Positions 7,930-17,309 of a DNA stretch of 64,000 bases are shown here, piece after piece. The stretch covers positions 70,171-134,170 of the forward strand of contig CAYLRN010000007.1 of NCBI GenBank assembly GCA_964386385.1, given 5' to 3'. The stretch comes from RUG572 sp964386385 (GTDB lineage: Bacteria; Verrucomicrobiota; Kiritimatiellia; RFP12; UBA1067). The number at the start of each line of letters is the position of its first letter. Positions within the stretch are counted from its first letter, which is position 1. The translations under genes were made by a program, and so were the position numbers. The notes beneath the pieces were generated by a model, which saw nothing but the letters and a program-made list of their open reading frames with translations, did not search any database and was not told where the DNA came from.

Positions 7930-9255
7930 ATGGCAACATTCCAGTACATTGCAAAAGACGGCCAGGGCAACGAGCGCCGCGGCACGGTCGATGCCGGGGA
8001 CAGGCAGGGCGCGATCGCCGCGGTCCGCGCGCAGGGGCTCATGCCCACGGCGCTGGGCGAAGTGAAGGGCGCCGCGCCCGCGCCCGCGCCTGCGGCCTCC
8101 AAGGCGGCCGCCAAGGCGAAGAAGGCCGCGCGTCCCGCCGCGAAGGGCGGCGCGATGAACAAGCAGATCAACATAAAGCTGCCGAAGTTCATGATGGGGC
8201 GCGTCAAGGCGAAGGACCTGACCGCCTTCACGCGCCAGCTGGCCACGCTCGTGAACGCCGGACTTCCCCTCATGCGCTGCATCGAGGTGATGAAGAAGCA
8301 GAAGATGGCGCCGGCGATGAGGGACTGCCTTGACGGCATTTCCGAGGGCATCGCCGGCGGCGCCACGTTCTCCGAGTCGCTCACGGCGTATCCGAAGGTC
8401 TTCGACAACCTGTACGTCAACATGGTGAAGGCCGGCGAGGCCGGCGGCGTCCTGGAAGTCGTCCTGAACCGCCTTGCCGAGTTCGCCGAAAAGGCGCAGA
8501 AGATCAAGAACAAGGTGAAGGGCGCGATGATCTACCCGGCGGTCGTCCTCACCGCCGCGATCGGCATCACGGCGTTCCTGCTCGTGACGGTGATTCCGAA
8601 ATTCCAGCAGGTGTTCAACGACATTCTCGGCGGCCAGCAGCTGCCGGCGATCACCGAGTTCGTCATGTCGATGTCCGACTACGTGCAGCACAACGGCCTC
8701 CAGGTGCTGGGCGCGGTCGTGGCGCTCTTCGTGATCTACAAGGTGCTGGGCAAGACGAAGCAGGGCGCGTATCTCCTGGACAAGATGCGCCTTTCCGTGC
8801 CGGTCACCGGCACTCTCGTCCGCCGAACGGCGATCGCGCAGTTCTCGCGCACGCTCGGCACGCTTCTCTCCTCCGGCGTCCCGATCCTCCAGGCGCTCGT
8901 GATCGTCCGCGACACGACGGCGAACCTCGTCGTCCAGCGCGCGATCCAGACCGTCCACGACGCGGTGAAGGAGGGCGAGTCGATGACCGACCCGCTCGCG
9001 TCCTCCGGAGTCTTCCCGCCCATGGTAGTCTCCATGGTGCAGGTCGGCGAGGAGACGGGCGCGCTCTCCGACATGCTCACCCGCGTCGCGAACACGTACG
9101 ACGACGAGGTGGACAACGCCGTCGCCGGCATGACCGCCGCCATCGAGCCGGTGCTGATCATCTTCCTCGCCGTCGTCGTCGGCACGATCGTCATCGCCAT
9201 GTTCCTCCCGATGATCAAGATCATCTCCTCCGTTTCCGGCGGCGGCGCCACCTGA
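7930..9255 (+). CDS. Type II secretion/type IV pilus platform protein (GspF/PilC)
   Basis: 441 residues. The N-terminus FQYIAKDGQGNERRGTVDA is the short cytoplasmic domain typical of GspF/PilC. An Ala/Lys/Pro-rich linker (residues ~45-75) is followed by two T2SSF repeats (~95-215 and ~300-420), each with FxRQLATL- or FSRTLGTLLSSGVPIL-type starts, and three membrane segments ending in FLPMIKIIS. The protein forms the inner-membrane platform on which pseudopilins are assembled. It heads a cluster of prepilins. The assembly ATPase (GspE/PilB), secretin and prepilin peptidase are absent from the window and must be encoded elsewhere if this system is complete. Confidence 0.9.
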   Translation: MATFQYIAKDGQGNERRGTVDAGDRQGAIAAVRAQGLMPTALGEVKGAAPAPAPAASKAAAKAKKAARPAAKGGAMNKQINIKLPKFMMGRVKAKDLTAFTRQLATLVNAGLPLMRCIEVMKKQKMAPAMRDCLDGISEGIAGGATFSESLTAYPKVFDNLYVNMVKAGEAGGVLEVVLNRLAEFAEKAQKIKNKVKGAMIYPAVVLTAAIGITAFLLVTVIPKFQQVFNDILGGQQLPAITEFVMSMSDYVQHNGLQVLGAVVALFVIYKVLGKTKQGAYLLDKMRLSVPVTGTLVRRTAIAQFSRTLGTLLSSGVPILQALVIVRDTTANLVVQRAIQTVHDAVKEGESMTDPLASSGVFPPMVVSMVQVGEETGALSDMLTRVANTYDDEVDNAVAGMTAAIEPVLIIFLAVVVGTIVIAMFLPMIKIISSVSGGGAT

Positions 9256-9281
9256 TGCGGACGGCGGATAAGGAGTCCACC

Positions 9282-10451
9282 ATGAAGAGAAAAGAGGGCT
9301 TTACCCTGATCGAGCTCCTGATCGTGACGGTCGTCATCGTCACGCTCATGGGCATCGTCTTCAGGCTTGCCGGCATCGGCTCCGGGGTGCGCGCGAAGAA
9401 CGCCACCATCTCCCGCATCCAGAGGCTGGAGAACGCCCTTTCCGGCTACTACGCGGCGTTCGGGTCCTATCCCCCCGTGCCCCTGCACGGGCTGCAGGAC
9501 ATGAAGCTGAAGTGCGACGACATGGGGCTCCTCATCCCCAACTCCTCCGGAAGCGGCAGCTGGACGGCGAGCGGAAAGGCCGAGATGCAGCGCCAGGTTC
9601 GCGCCGTCTGCCGCGCCCAGCCCGTCGCCGCGTGCTATCCGTACGATGACACCGCCGAGAACAGGGACTACATCAATTCCCTTTCGTCCGACATCAAGGA
9701 CATGTGCGGCGACAGCGCCAACTACCCGGCGTGGGCCGCGCGTTCCGCCGCGTTCTCGAGCGGCTTCAGCGGGCTCACGCGCAACATATTCGGCAGCAAG
9801 CTCCAGGACGCGGCGGACTGGCAGGACGTCCGCATCTTCAAGTTCGGACTTCTCTCCTTCCTCCTGCCGCGCTATCTCTTCATGCTTGACGGCAAGGAAG
9901 AGTTCTACGACGACTGCAGGCAGTGGGAGGCCAACAACCGGAAGATCACGAACTTCGTGGACGGTAGGCAGATCGGCACGTGGCGGGAGGTCAAGAGGGC
10001 GCTCGGCGCCGGGGACGGCTCGGGCTCCGGCAACGACCCCGCCCTGGCGGCCATGATCACGAACCTTCCCTCGCAGGCCGTCTGCGCCCGCTGGATGCCG
10101 AACTTCGCGAAGACGATTTGCGGCGGAAAGACGTTCTACGGCGTCGACACCGGCACCGGCAAGGCGTACAACAGCATTAACGACCCCACCGACTTCATGA
10201 TCTACTCGCCGTATTCCAACGGCTCCTCCGGCAACGCCTACATCCTCGACGGCATGACGATTCTCGACGGCTGGGAACACGACCTCTTCTACCATTCCGC
10301 CCCGCCGTACCAGAGCTACGTCGTCTGGTCCGCCGGACCCGACGGAAACACTTTCCCGCCGTGGATCGATCTCGACTCCCTCGAGAGCGAGGAGGCGCGC
10401 AAGATCGCCGCGGACTGGATGAAGGACGACATCATCCACTTGTCCAACTAG
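9282..10451 (+). CDS. Prepilin-like protein, large C-terminal domain
   Basis: 389 residues; start chosen at 9282 because AAGGAG lies at 9270-9275 and the type III leader follows at once. The leader KRKEG is cut before FTLIELLIVTVVIVT, with the conserved Glu at +5 of the mature protein. The ~350-residue globular part is much longer than a GspG/GspH pseudopilin and carries several Tyr/Gly/Ser-rich stretches; near its end it reads DGMTILDGWEHDLFYHSAPPY, a text resembling the C-terminal strand region of GspG-like pilins (D-x-WG-x-x-Y). It is probably a minor subunit of the pilus-like structure; exact place unknown. Confidence 0.8.
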   Translation: MKRKEGFTLIELLIVTVVIVTLMGIVFRLAGIGSGVRAKNATISRIQRLENALSGYYAAFGSYPPVPLHGLQDMKLKCDDMGLLIPNSSGSGSWTASGKAEMQRQVRAVCRAQPVAACYPYDDTAENRDYINSLSSDIKDMCGDSANYPAWAARSAAFSSGFSGLTRNIFGSKLQDAADWQDVRIFKFGLLSFLLPRYLFMLDGKEEFYDDCRQWEANNRKITNFVDGRQIGTWREVKRALGAGDGSGSGNDPALAAMITNLPSQAVCARWMPNFAKTICGGKTFYGVDTGTGKAYNSINDPTDFMIYSPYSNGSSGNAYILDGMTILDGWEHDLFYHSAPPYQSYVVWSAGPDGNTFPPWIDLDSLESEEARKIAADWMKDDIIHLSN

Positions 10452-10493
10452 CGTCCGCGGTTCTGCGGTTTTTCAGAGAAGGCAGGTCAAGAC

Positions 10494-11117
10494 ATGAACA
10501 GAAAAGGCTTCACCCTCATTGAAATGCTGGTGGTGATGGGCATCATCGCCGTGCTGATGGGTTCGCTCGTCATGGGATTCAGCCGCATCACGAAGAGCGC
10601 CCAGCGGGCGAAGGCGCAGGAGACCGTCTCCAACACCGCCACCGCGCTTGCCGCCATCCTCACGAACGAGGGGCGCTGGCCCAAGGTCGTGCTCTCGAAC
10701 ACGAGGGTGAACGAGCAGGTCGCCAGGGTCTTCGCCAAGCGCGGATTCATGAGCATCACCTACGACCCGAACGCCAAGAACGCCGACGGCTCGCAGAACT
10801 ACACGCCGGTGGGCACGGACAAGTTCGGCGTCGTCACCCCGTGGGCGAGCGCGGTCCTCAAGCGCAACCCGAACGGCGGCGCCGGGCAGTCCGTCCCATC
10901 CGGCGGCACGGTCTCGGACCACGTGCTCTACTACGCCGTCGACAAGGACGGCGACGGAATCGTCACCACGGGCGAGGGCGCCCCGGTGAACGTCCGCGCC
11001 ACCGCCGTCGTCTGGTGCTGCGGCGCCGACGGCAAGGTCGGCACGTACGGAACGCGGGAGAAGGACGCCGCGGACGACGTCTACAGCTGGCAGCGCGCCC
11101 AGGAGGAGAAGAAGTAG
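10494..11117 (+). CDS. Type II secretion-like prepilin (GspG/H type)
   Basis: 207 residues. The leader MNRKG is followed by FTLIEMLVVMGIIAVLMG, a clear class III signal with Glu+5. The C-terminal half contains DKDGDGIVTTGEGAP, which looks like a calcium-binding EF-type or GspG-type loop, and VVWCCGADGKVGTYG close to the end. It starts 42 bp after the previous gene; GAGAAGGCAGG before the ATG gives a ribosome site. It is a candidate major or minor pseudopilin. Confidence 0.82.
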   Translation: MNRKGFTLIEMLVVMGIIAVLMGSLVMGFSRITKSAQRAKAQETVSNTATALAAILTNEGRWPKVVLSNTRVNEQVARVFAKRGFMSITYDPNAKNADGSQNYTPVGTDKFGVVTPWASAVLKRNPNGGAGQSVPSGGTVSDHVLYYAVDKDGDGIVTTGEGAPVNVRATAVVWCCGADGKVGTYGTREKDAADDVYSWQRAQEEKK

Positions 11118-11118
11118 C

Positions 11119-11706
11119 ATGAAGAGGAAACACGGTTTCACGATCGTCGAAATGCTCATGGTGATCGCCGTGCTCGCGGTCCTCGTGGGCATCGTCACCA
11201 CCGCCGCGTCCTCGGCCATACGCCAGGCGCGCACCCGCCGCACGGACGCCATGAAGCAGGTCATCCAGAACGGCATCTCCGTCTACTACCAGCAGAAGGG
11301 CGAATGGCCCGGCTCCCTCAAGAACCTCTCCGAGAACGGCAGGGGCGAGGAGCGCGTGTTCCTGCTTACCTCCGACCAGGCGCAGTCCGCGATCCGCGAG
11401 GTCGTCAAGGAGAGCGCGGGGTCCGTCGCCACGCCGATGATGGACGTCTCCGGCCTCTTCGTCGCCAAGAACGGCACGTCCGAGGAGCGCGGCTACGGGC
11501 GCGACCTCAAGGACGCGATGCACGATTCCAGGAAGCAGAAGGCCATTCCCCTTTCGAGCATGGTCTTCGGCTATCCCGACTCCGAGACCGGCCACTTCAG
11601 GAAGTTCTGGATCGAATACAACCTCGACGCGGATTCCATCACAGTTCTGACGAGAAGCGAGAAGGAAGCAAATGTCAACAACAAGAAATACAAGGACCAG
11701 AACTAG
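11119..11706 (+). CDS. Type II secretion-like prepilin
   Basis: 195 residues. The type III leader MKRKHG is followed by FTIVEMLMVIAVLAVLVGIV. The remaining text is hydrophilic with no recognisable domain. The ATG is only 1 bp after the previous stop, and the 3' end overlaps the next prepilin gene by 35 bp in another frame, so translation is coupled throughout this part of the cluster. Confidence 0.8.
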   Translation: MKRKHGFTIVEMLMVIAVLAVLVGIVTTAASSAIRQARTRRTDAMKQVIQNGISVYYQQKGEWPGSLKNLSENGRGEERVFLLTSDQAQSAIREVVKESAGSVATPMMDVSGLFVAKNGTSEERGYGRDLKDAMHDSRKQKAIPLSSMVFGYPDSETGHFRKFWIEYNLDADSITVLTRSEKEANVNNKKYKDQN

Positions 11707-12526
11707 GCGTCCGGCCGGCTTCACGCTCGTCGAGCTCCTGGTGTCCATCGGCCTGATGGCCCTTCTCGCCACGCTCGCCTCCACCGGCTACTACGCCGCC
11801 GCGCGCGGCATGGCGGACCGCGGCGTCGAGACGGACGTCAAGTCCATGATCCGCCAGACGATGCAGCGCGCCCTCATCGACCAGGTGCCCACCGCACTGA
11901 TCTTCTACAACCAGCGCCTGAAGGAGGACGTCGGCGACGACGGCGAGGAGGTCGTCGTCGGAACCGCCGTCGCCATCCGCATGGCGGGCCGCATCTCGCA
12001 GGTCTCCGGCGACTACCTGATCGACGAGTTCGCGGACCTGAACTACACGTATCCCACGAACAACCGCTCCGGCTCCACGGGAATGCCGCTCTACCGCATG
12101 AACGGCGCGCGCAACGGCCTCTCCAGCTGCCGCACGATCGTCGACAGCAACGTGCAGCCCGCGTTCGGGACATCGGGCGCGGCCGACTACATGATCGCCA
12201 CCGGCTATTCCACGAACGTCGTCCTCTGGGCATTCAGGAAGACCGGAGGCGCCGGCGGCTGGAAGGCCGGCGACGCCTACGCGACGGAGATCTCCAGCTT
12301 CCGCCTACCCCACGGCTACTACTTCGGGTCCAGCGCCCCCACGCAGTACAAGCCCGTAGACCCTTCCGGGACGAAGGGAATCGTGTTCGACCCGCTGGAG
12401 TCGTCCATGGACGGCAATCTGAACAGATACGAATTCAACCTTCCCGGGAACGTCGTCGTCTCCTCCGTCGGCGCCGACGGCAAGCAGCGGACGGTTGTCT
12501 CGATCAGCGACGTGGACGACAAATGA
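11672..12526 (+). CDS. Prepilin-like protein, possible 'Verru_Chthon cassette' member
   Basis: 284 residues. A basic leader of 16 residues (STTRNTRTRTRRPAG) precedes FTLVELLVSIGLMALLATL, so this is a long-leader class III prepilin. Cassette protein D or C of the Verrucomicrobial sets has a similar size, but the assignment is by analogy only. Its start lies inside the end of the preceding gene (35-bp overlap) and its stop overlaps the next start. Confidence 0.75.
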   Translation: MSTTRNTRTRTRRPAGFTLVELLVSIGLMALLATLASTGYYAAARGMADRGVETDVKSMIRQTMQRALIDQVPTALIFYNQRLKEDVGDDGEEVVVGTAVAIRMAGRISQVSGDYLIDEFADLNYTYPTNNRSGSTGMPLYRMNGARNGLSSCRTIVDSNVQPAFGTSGAADYMIATGYSTNVVLWAFRKTGGAGGWKAGDAYATEISSFRLPHGYYFGSSAPTQYKPVDPSGTKGIVFDPLESSMDGNLNRYEFNLPGNVVVSSVGADGKQRTVVSISDVDDK

Positions 12527-13134
12527 GGGCTTGCGCCATGCTAAGGAAACTCGGATTTACTCTGATGGAAGTGAACCTCGCGGTCTTCATCATGGCCGTG
12601 GGCGTCCTGGCGATGGTCGGCCTCTACCCGCTCGGCTTCCGCGAAAGCCAGCAGTCCGAAGACGACGTGGCGAGCGCGGTTCTCGCCGACGCCGTGCTCA
12701 ACCCGCTCGTCCAGGCCCTTTCGTCCCCGTACATGAAGTGGAGCGACTGGAACAACATCTGCGGCGGACACGGCAAGAGCGTCCCCGCCAACGGCTGGAG
12801 GGCGTTCTGCGACGACAAGTACCGCCCCACCGGGAGCCTCAACGGCACCGAGGTCATAAACAAGATTCGCGCCGCGTACAACTCCGCCAAAGGCAACAGC
12901 TCGAAGGGCACTACGCAGTCCGGCAACGCCTTCAAGGAGAACGGACAGTTCCCGAGCCTCCCCTCTTCCGGCTCGTCAGACGCGAACGGTCTCCACTACG
13001 CCCTCGTGGCCACGCAGACCGGCATCGGCACGATTCAGCTGAGTTTCCGCGCCACCAGGCGCAAGAGCCAGCTCTTCTCCCAGCCGTTCTACTTCACCGA
13101 AGTCCACTTCCAGGGCTCGAAGTACCAGCAATAG
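12523..13134 (+). CDS. Prepilin-like protein with GspI/cassette-B-like N-terminus
   Basis: 203 residues from the ATG at 12523, which overlaps the previous stop (ATGA); a second ATG at 12538 gives a shorter leader and may be the true start. The signal is LRKLG followed by FTLMEVNLAVFIMAVGVLAMVGLYPLGFRES. This 'MEV-x-LA...GLYPLGF' text resembles PilV/GspI and the Verru_Chthon cassette protein B family. The mature domain (~170 residues) has no known catalytic motif. Confidence 0.78.
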   Translation: MRACAMLRKLGFTLMEVNLAVFIMAVGVLAMVGLYPLGFRESQQSEDDVASAVLADAVLNPLVQALSSPYMKWSDWNNICGGHGKSVPANGWRAFCDDKYRPTGSLNGTEVINKIRAAYNSAKGNSSKGTTQSGNAFKENGQFPSLPSSGSSDANGLHYALVATQTGIGTIQLSFRATRRKSQLFSQPFYFTEVHFQGSKYQQ

Positions 13135-13143
13135 GGGACTGCG

Positions 13144-13650
13144 ATGAAAAAGGGATTCACTCTTATCGAAATGCTCGTGGCCTCCCTCCTCCTGGGGATG
13201 CTGGTCTCGATTCTCACCATGGTGTTCAACGCCTCGTCGATCGCCTGGCGCACGGGGCGCGCAAGCGTCGTCAGCCTCGACAAGATGCGCCGCCAGGAGG
13301 CCTTGTACCAGCGGGTTGCCGACGACGTGGTCTATCTTCGCGACAGGAACGGCTCCGACTCCATCGTGGCCGTGCGCACTCCGTGGGTGTTCAGCGACAG
13401 TTCCGGCAGCGACTCCCTGCGTCGGCGCGGCATCCGCTCTGTCTCCGGCAGCTTCGGATTCACCGCGTCCGACGTGAAGTGGATGAACGGCAACGGCGTC
13501 CCGTGGAAGGAAGTTACCGTGAACAGGGAGTCCGGCAACGGCAGCCAGAAGACGTACGCCGTCGGCGTCATGTCGTACGGGCCAGACGGAAAGACGGGCG
13601 GGGAGTTCTCCGCCGACGACATCACCTCGTGGCCGGAGGACCTGAAATGA
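13144..13650 (+). CDS. Type II secretion-like prepilin
   Basis: 168 residues. Short leader MKKG then FTLIEMLVASLLLGMLVSILTMVF, a GspJ-like N-terminus (minor pseudopilins often have 'LL-x-GML' here). The last part reads YGPDGKTGGEFSADDITSW, similar to the PDG-x-x-G loops of the neighbouring prepilins. It overlaps the next gene by ATGA. Confidence 0.8.
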   Translation: MKKGFTLIEMLVASLLLGMLVSILTMVFNASSIAWRTGRASVVSLDKMRRQEALYQRVADDVVYLRDRNGSDSIVAVRTPWVFSDSSGSDSLRRRGIRSVSGSFGFTASDVKWMNGNGVPWKEVTVNRESGNGSQKTYAVGVMSYGPDGKTGGEFSADDITSWPEDLK

Positions 13651-14141
13651 ACCGTATCGATTCAACCGCAACGCGCCGCCGGCGCGGCTTCACGATGGTG
13701 GAACTGCTTGTCGTGATCGCCATGCTCATGCTCCTCATGGGCTCCGTGACGTCCGCCATCATGTCCGCCCAGAAGCGCTCGAAGATCGCCAAGGCCACCA
13801 CCGCCGTGCAGGAGCTGACGAACGCGATTCTCTCCTACGAGAACTACACCGACGACCACAACCTCTCGTCGGTCGCGATCCCATCGTGGCAGGACGTCGA
13901 CGAGTCCACGATCTCGTTCCTTCTCGGCAAGGAGTCGAACAAACAGGGCAAGATTCCCGTCCTGTACAACGCGGACCTCAGGAACGGCAAGCTGCTCGAC
14001 CCGTGGGGGCATCCGTACCGCGTCCAGATCAAGCCGGGCACGATAACGATGGAAGACCGCGGAGTCCTTGGCTCTTCCGCCAAGACGCACGTGGCGTTCC
14101 CGAACTTCTACCGCCACCTCTACCAGGAGGATGAACTGTGA
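13647..14141 (+). CDS. Type II secretion-like prepilin (GspG-like)
   Basis: 164 residues. The ATG at 13647 overlaps the previous stop. A 14-residue basic leader (NRIDSTATRRRRG) is followed by FTMVELLVVIAMLMLLMGSV. The C-terminal text LLDPWGHPYRVQIKPG is the DPWG-x-PY motif of GspG-type major pseudopilins, so this is the best candidate for the main pilin of the system. The next gene starts with GTG inside its stop codon. Confidence 0.82.
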   Translation: MNRIDSTATRRRRGFTMVELLVVIAMLMLLMGSVTSAIMSAQKRSKIAKATTAVQELTNAILSYENYTDDHNLSSVAIPSWQDVDESTISFLLGKESNKQGKIPVLYNADLRNGKLLDPWGHPYRVQIKPGTITMEDRGVLGSSAKTHVAFPNFYRHLYQEDEL

Positions 14142-17100
14142 GCAACTCGAAGCGCGGCAGCGCACTTCTCATCGTGCTTGGATTCCTGTCGTTCATGGTG
14201 GTCTCCGCCGTGGCGTTCTCGATCTACATGCGCTCCGAACGCCAGCCGTCCTCGGCCCTCCGCCGCGTCGTGACGTCCCGCCACCTCGCCAGGGCCGCCC
14301 TCGCCCGCGCCATGGGCGAGATAGACGACGCCGTGCGCTACGAGGCGTTCCCCGGCTGCCTCAGCGGAACGTCAAAGGCGCCGCAGCGCTCCGGCTCCGC
14401 GAACGGACAGTCCGGCCCCACCTGCCAGCGCGCCGCCTGGCTCGGCCGCGTCTTCATGCCGCTCTGCCCCGACGACAATCTCGCCAACCTCAATTCCAAC
14501 GACCGCTACATCATCCCCGACGAGCGCCTGGGCGAGTCCGTCTCCACCCTCACGCTGGAGGGTCTCGGCTACATCCCGCCGCCGCTCGTGAACGACGCCC
14601 GCTACAACAGCCGCCGCTCCTGGGCGTCCGTCTGGAAGTACTTCGCCTTCGACGCCGGGCGCTATGCGTACACCGCGCTGAACGTCTCCGACTGCTTCGA
14701 CGTAAACCGCCTCCAGGCCTGGACAAACCGCAACTCCGGCGCAGACGGCCGCGTCACGCTCTCGTACCTGTTCGGGCTTCAGGACGGACAGATGACGCAG
14801 AAGGCGTCGGAGATGAAGAACTTCGACGACTTCCTGCGCACTAACCGCGGCGGCGAACTGGGAGAGCTGCCGTTCGTGTCCATGATGGACTACACGCTCG
14901 CGCTCGGACAGAACAGCCTCGCCTCCATCTCGCCCCTGTTCTACGAGTGGCTGAATGCCGGCAACCGCTCGATGTTCTACAACACCGTCGCCTCCGACAA
15001 GACGAGCGCCCTCAACAACGACCAGATGCTCAAGGCCATCCGCCAGCCGTTCCTGGCCGACTCCTGGTTCCCCGTCACGAACTCCGCCGCGAACGCAGTC
15101 CTCGACCTTTCGCGTCCCGAATGCCAGCCCCTCGACGGATTCCCCCTGCAGAACCCGACATGGGCAGACCTGTCGTCCAACAACAAGTTCTGGAACAAGT
15201 TCACGGAGGAGATGCCGCCTCCCCTCACGGCGATGCTCTACGACTATCTCGACGCCGACGACATTCCGGTCTCCCTCGTCATGCCGTGTACGGAGTTCAT
15301 GCCGATGATTGCGGAATTCGACGTCAGCGGCAAGCCGATATTCACCCTCTATAAGGCATCCACCACCATCGTCGACCCGGACACCGGCAACAAGACCGGG
15401 GAGGAGACGAGCTATACGGTCAAGATCGAAGTTCCGAATCTCGCGGTCAGCGTCATGCCCGTGTTTCCGTTCAAGCACGGTCGCGACAGGATGGCCAACA
15501 CCAGCTTCAAAGTCCAGGCTATCGCCCGTCTCTTCCTCGCCGACCCCACCACCATAAACCGGTCTGCAACCGGTTTCGGGAAGGTAGACTGGAAGACGTA
15601 CAAGGGCAAAACCGCCGCAGAGGCGGCGTTCGACGGAAACAGTTCCATCGTTTTGGTCTCCGCCCCCGTGTCGTTCAACATCCCGAACGACGAAAAGGAG
15701 GGCGGCGCGGAGATAAAGAACGTCCATGTCGCCCTGCCGGCTTTCACCGAGACGCGCGGGCTGTTCAAGGTGATAACGCAGAACGGGCAGACGAGGTATG
15801 ACCCCCCGTCTGAATCCCCGATTGCCATTCTTGACAGTGGATACAATACTATTGAGTTGGCTGATATTGCCGGTTCGACCGTCAGCGTCGTCCCGCAGGT
15901 CGCGATAACCCTTCGCGTCATGGCGTCTTCCGGCGACACCGTCGACCTCGTGCCGGCGATGGGCGAGGACGACGTTGCGCTTAACGGCCGCTCGCAGATC
16001 GATCCGGCCATCATGAACAACATCTGCGGAGACAAGACCCCGCTCATGCGGGTGCAGACGAAGTTCTCCTCCACCGGAGGCGCGGTCTCCCTGAGCGCTG
16101 ACAGCCTCGCCACTCTCATGGCCGACGACGACGACAAACTTACCTTGAACGTCGTGGACTTCGAGGATGGCGACAACGGATACTTCTGCTGCGACCCGCG
16201 CTTCAACTGGGCGCCGGAGGACTGGGTCAACAAGCAGGCAAGTGGCAACGTCTTCGACGACTGGCTGAAGAACGTAGCCGGTGCGGTCCTCGGTGTCGAT
16301 TCCAAGCACGACGCGGACATCTTCATGAACGTCTCAAACGCCGGCTATCTCCAGTCGATTGGCGAGTTCATGTTTCTTCCGCGCATAAGCGACATCAGGG
16401 AGAAGACCCACGACCCCGCACTGGGCTTTATCGGCGGCCACTCCGCCACGCTTGACGGCGTAATCCGCACCGCCGCTGGCGATCTCGCCAACGCAAACTG
16501 TATGTGGCGTTGCTACAAGCCGACGGAGATTGGTGGCGAGGACAACCTCTACCAGCTTGGAGTCGTCAACGGACAGGGCGGATTCAGGATCAATCCGTAC
16601 ACCGACGACGCCACGATCTTCCTCGGCGCAATCGCGAACACGCCCGTGGACTGGTGGGCCGCCGCCACGAACTTCGAAAGCCAGACCTCGTCCAAGGACA
16701 AGAACGACCTGAAGTTCGACGAGTCGATCAAGATGTCGTACGGGCCGGAAAGCGACACCGACCAGTGGACGTGGGATCAGGTGAAGAAGGTTTCCGACGC
16801 CCTGCACAATGTCTTCCTTGCGGCTCTGCGCGACGACGCGAATGCCGGCAAGACCCCTATGGACTGGCTTTCCGTGTATGATTCCGCATGGAACGGCTGG
16901 ATGAACTCCGACAATGAAGACCAGCTCTTCGGCGTAAACCTCTCCGGCTCGACGCTGTACGACGCGGACCGCAAGTTCCTCTACGACTACTGGCGCGACT
17001 GCTTCGCCTGCCGCCAGCAGCTCTTCCTGATATTCATCCGCGCCGAGTCCACCGCGCTCGGCGGAAGCGGCGACGGCGGCACCCCCGGCCAGCTCGGCGT

Positions 17101-17266
17101 CCGCGCCGTGGCCCTCGTCTGGCGCGACCCGGAGGAGCCGTCCACCGGCCGCGACGGCGTCGCGGGCCAGGACACCGACGCGAACAAGCCCGAGAACGCC
17201 TCTACGGACACGAATCCGCGTCCCTCGCATAGAATGCGCGTCCTCTTCTACCACCAGTTCGACTGA
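14138..17266 (+). CDS. Very large GspK/PilX-like membrane-anchored protein
   Basis: 1042 residues. The GTG start at 14138 has GGAGG at 14126-14130 and overlaps the previous stop (GTGA). The N-terminus KRGSALLIVLGFLSFMVVSAVAFSIYM lacks Glu+5, as in GspK and PilX tip subunits, and is followed by RHLARAALARAMGEIDDAVRYE, the 'ARA-x-A' helix of that family. The rest is a long extracytoplasmic region, three times the size of GspK, with many Asn/Asp/Ser/Tyr. The Verrucomicrobial cassette protein A is of similar length and architecture. Its most likely job is to cap or initiate the pseudopilus. Confidence 0.75.
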   Translation: MSNSKRGSALLIVLGFLSFMVVSAVAFSIYMRSERQPSSALRRVVTSRHLARAALARAMGEIDDAVRYEAFPGCLSGTSKAPQRSGSANGQSGPTCQRAAWLGRVFMPLCPDDNLANLNSNDRYIIPDERLGESVSTLTLEGLGYIPPPLVNDARYNSRRSWASVWKYFAFDAGRYAYTALNVSDCFDVNRLQAWTNRNSGADGRVTLSYLFGLQDGQMTQKASEMKNFDDFLRTNRGGELGELPFVSMMDYTLALGQNSLASISPLFYEWLNAGNRSMFYNTVASDKTSALNNDQMLKAIRQPFLADSWFPVTNSAANAVLDLSRPECQPLDGFPLQNPTWADLSSNNKFWNKFTEEMPPPLTAMLYDYLDADDIPVSLVMPCTEFMPMIAEFDVSGKPIFTLYKASTTIVDPDTGNKTGEETSYTVKIEVPNLAVSVMPVFPFKHGRDRMANTSFKVQAIARLFLADPTTINRSATGFGKVDWKTYKGKTAAEAAFDGNSSIVLVSAPVSFNIPNDEKEGGAEIKNVHVALPAFTETRGLFKVITQNGQTRYDPPSESPIAILDSGYNTIELADIAGSTVSVVPQVAITLRVMASSGDTVDLVPAMGEDDVALNGRSQIDPAIMNNICGDKTPLMRVQTKFSSTGGAVSLSADSLATLMADDDDKLTLNVVDFEDGDNGYFCCDPRFNWAPEDWVNKQASGNVFDDWLKNVAGAVLGVDSKHDADIFMNVSNAGYLQSIGEFMFLPRISDIREKTHDPALGFIGGHSATLDGVIRTAAGDLANANCMWRCYKPTEIGGEDNLYQLGVVNGQGGFRINPYTDDATIFLGAIANTPVDWWAAATNFESQTSSKDKNDLKFDESIKMSYGPESDTDQWTWDQVKKVSDALHNVFLAALRDDANAGKTPMDWLSVYDSAWNGWMNSDNEDQLFGVNLSGSTLYDADRKFLYDYWRDCFACRQQLFLIFIRAESTALGGSGDGGTPGQLGVRAVALVWRDPEEPSTGRDGVAGQDTDANKPENASTDTNPRPSHRMRVLFYHQFD

Positions 17267-17309
17267 CGCCGCGCCTTTGCGATTCCCGTAAAACAGACTG
17301 AAGGCCAAA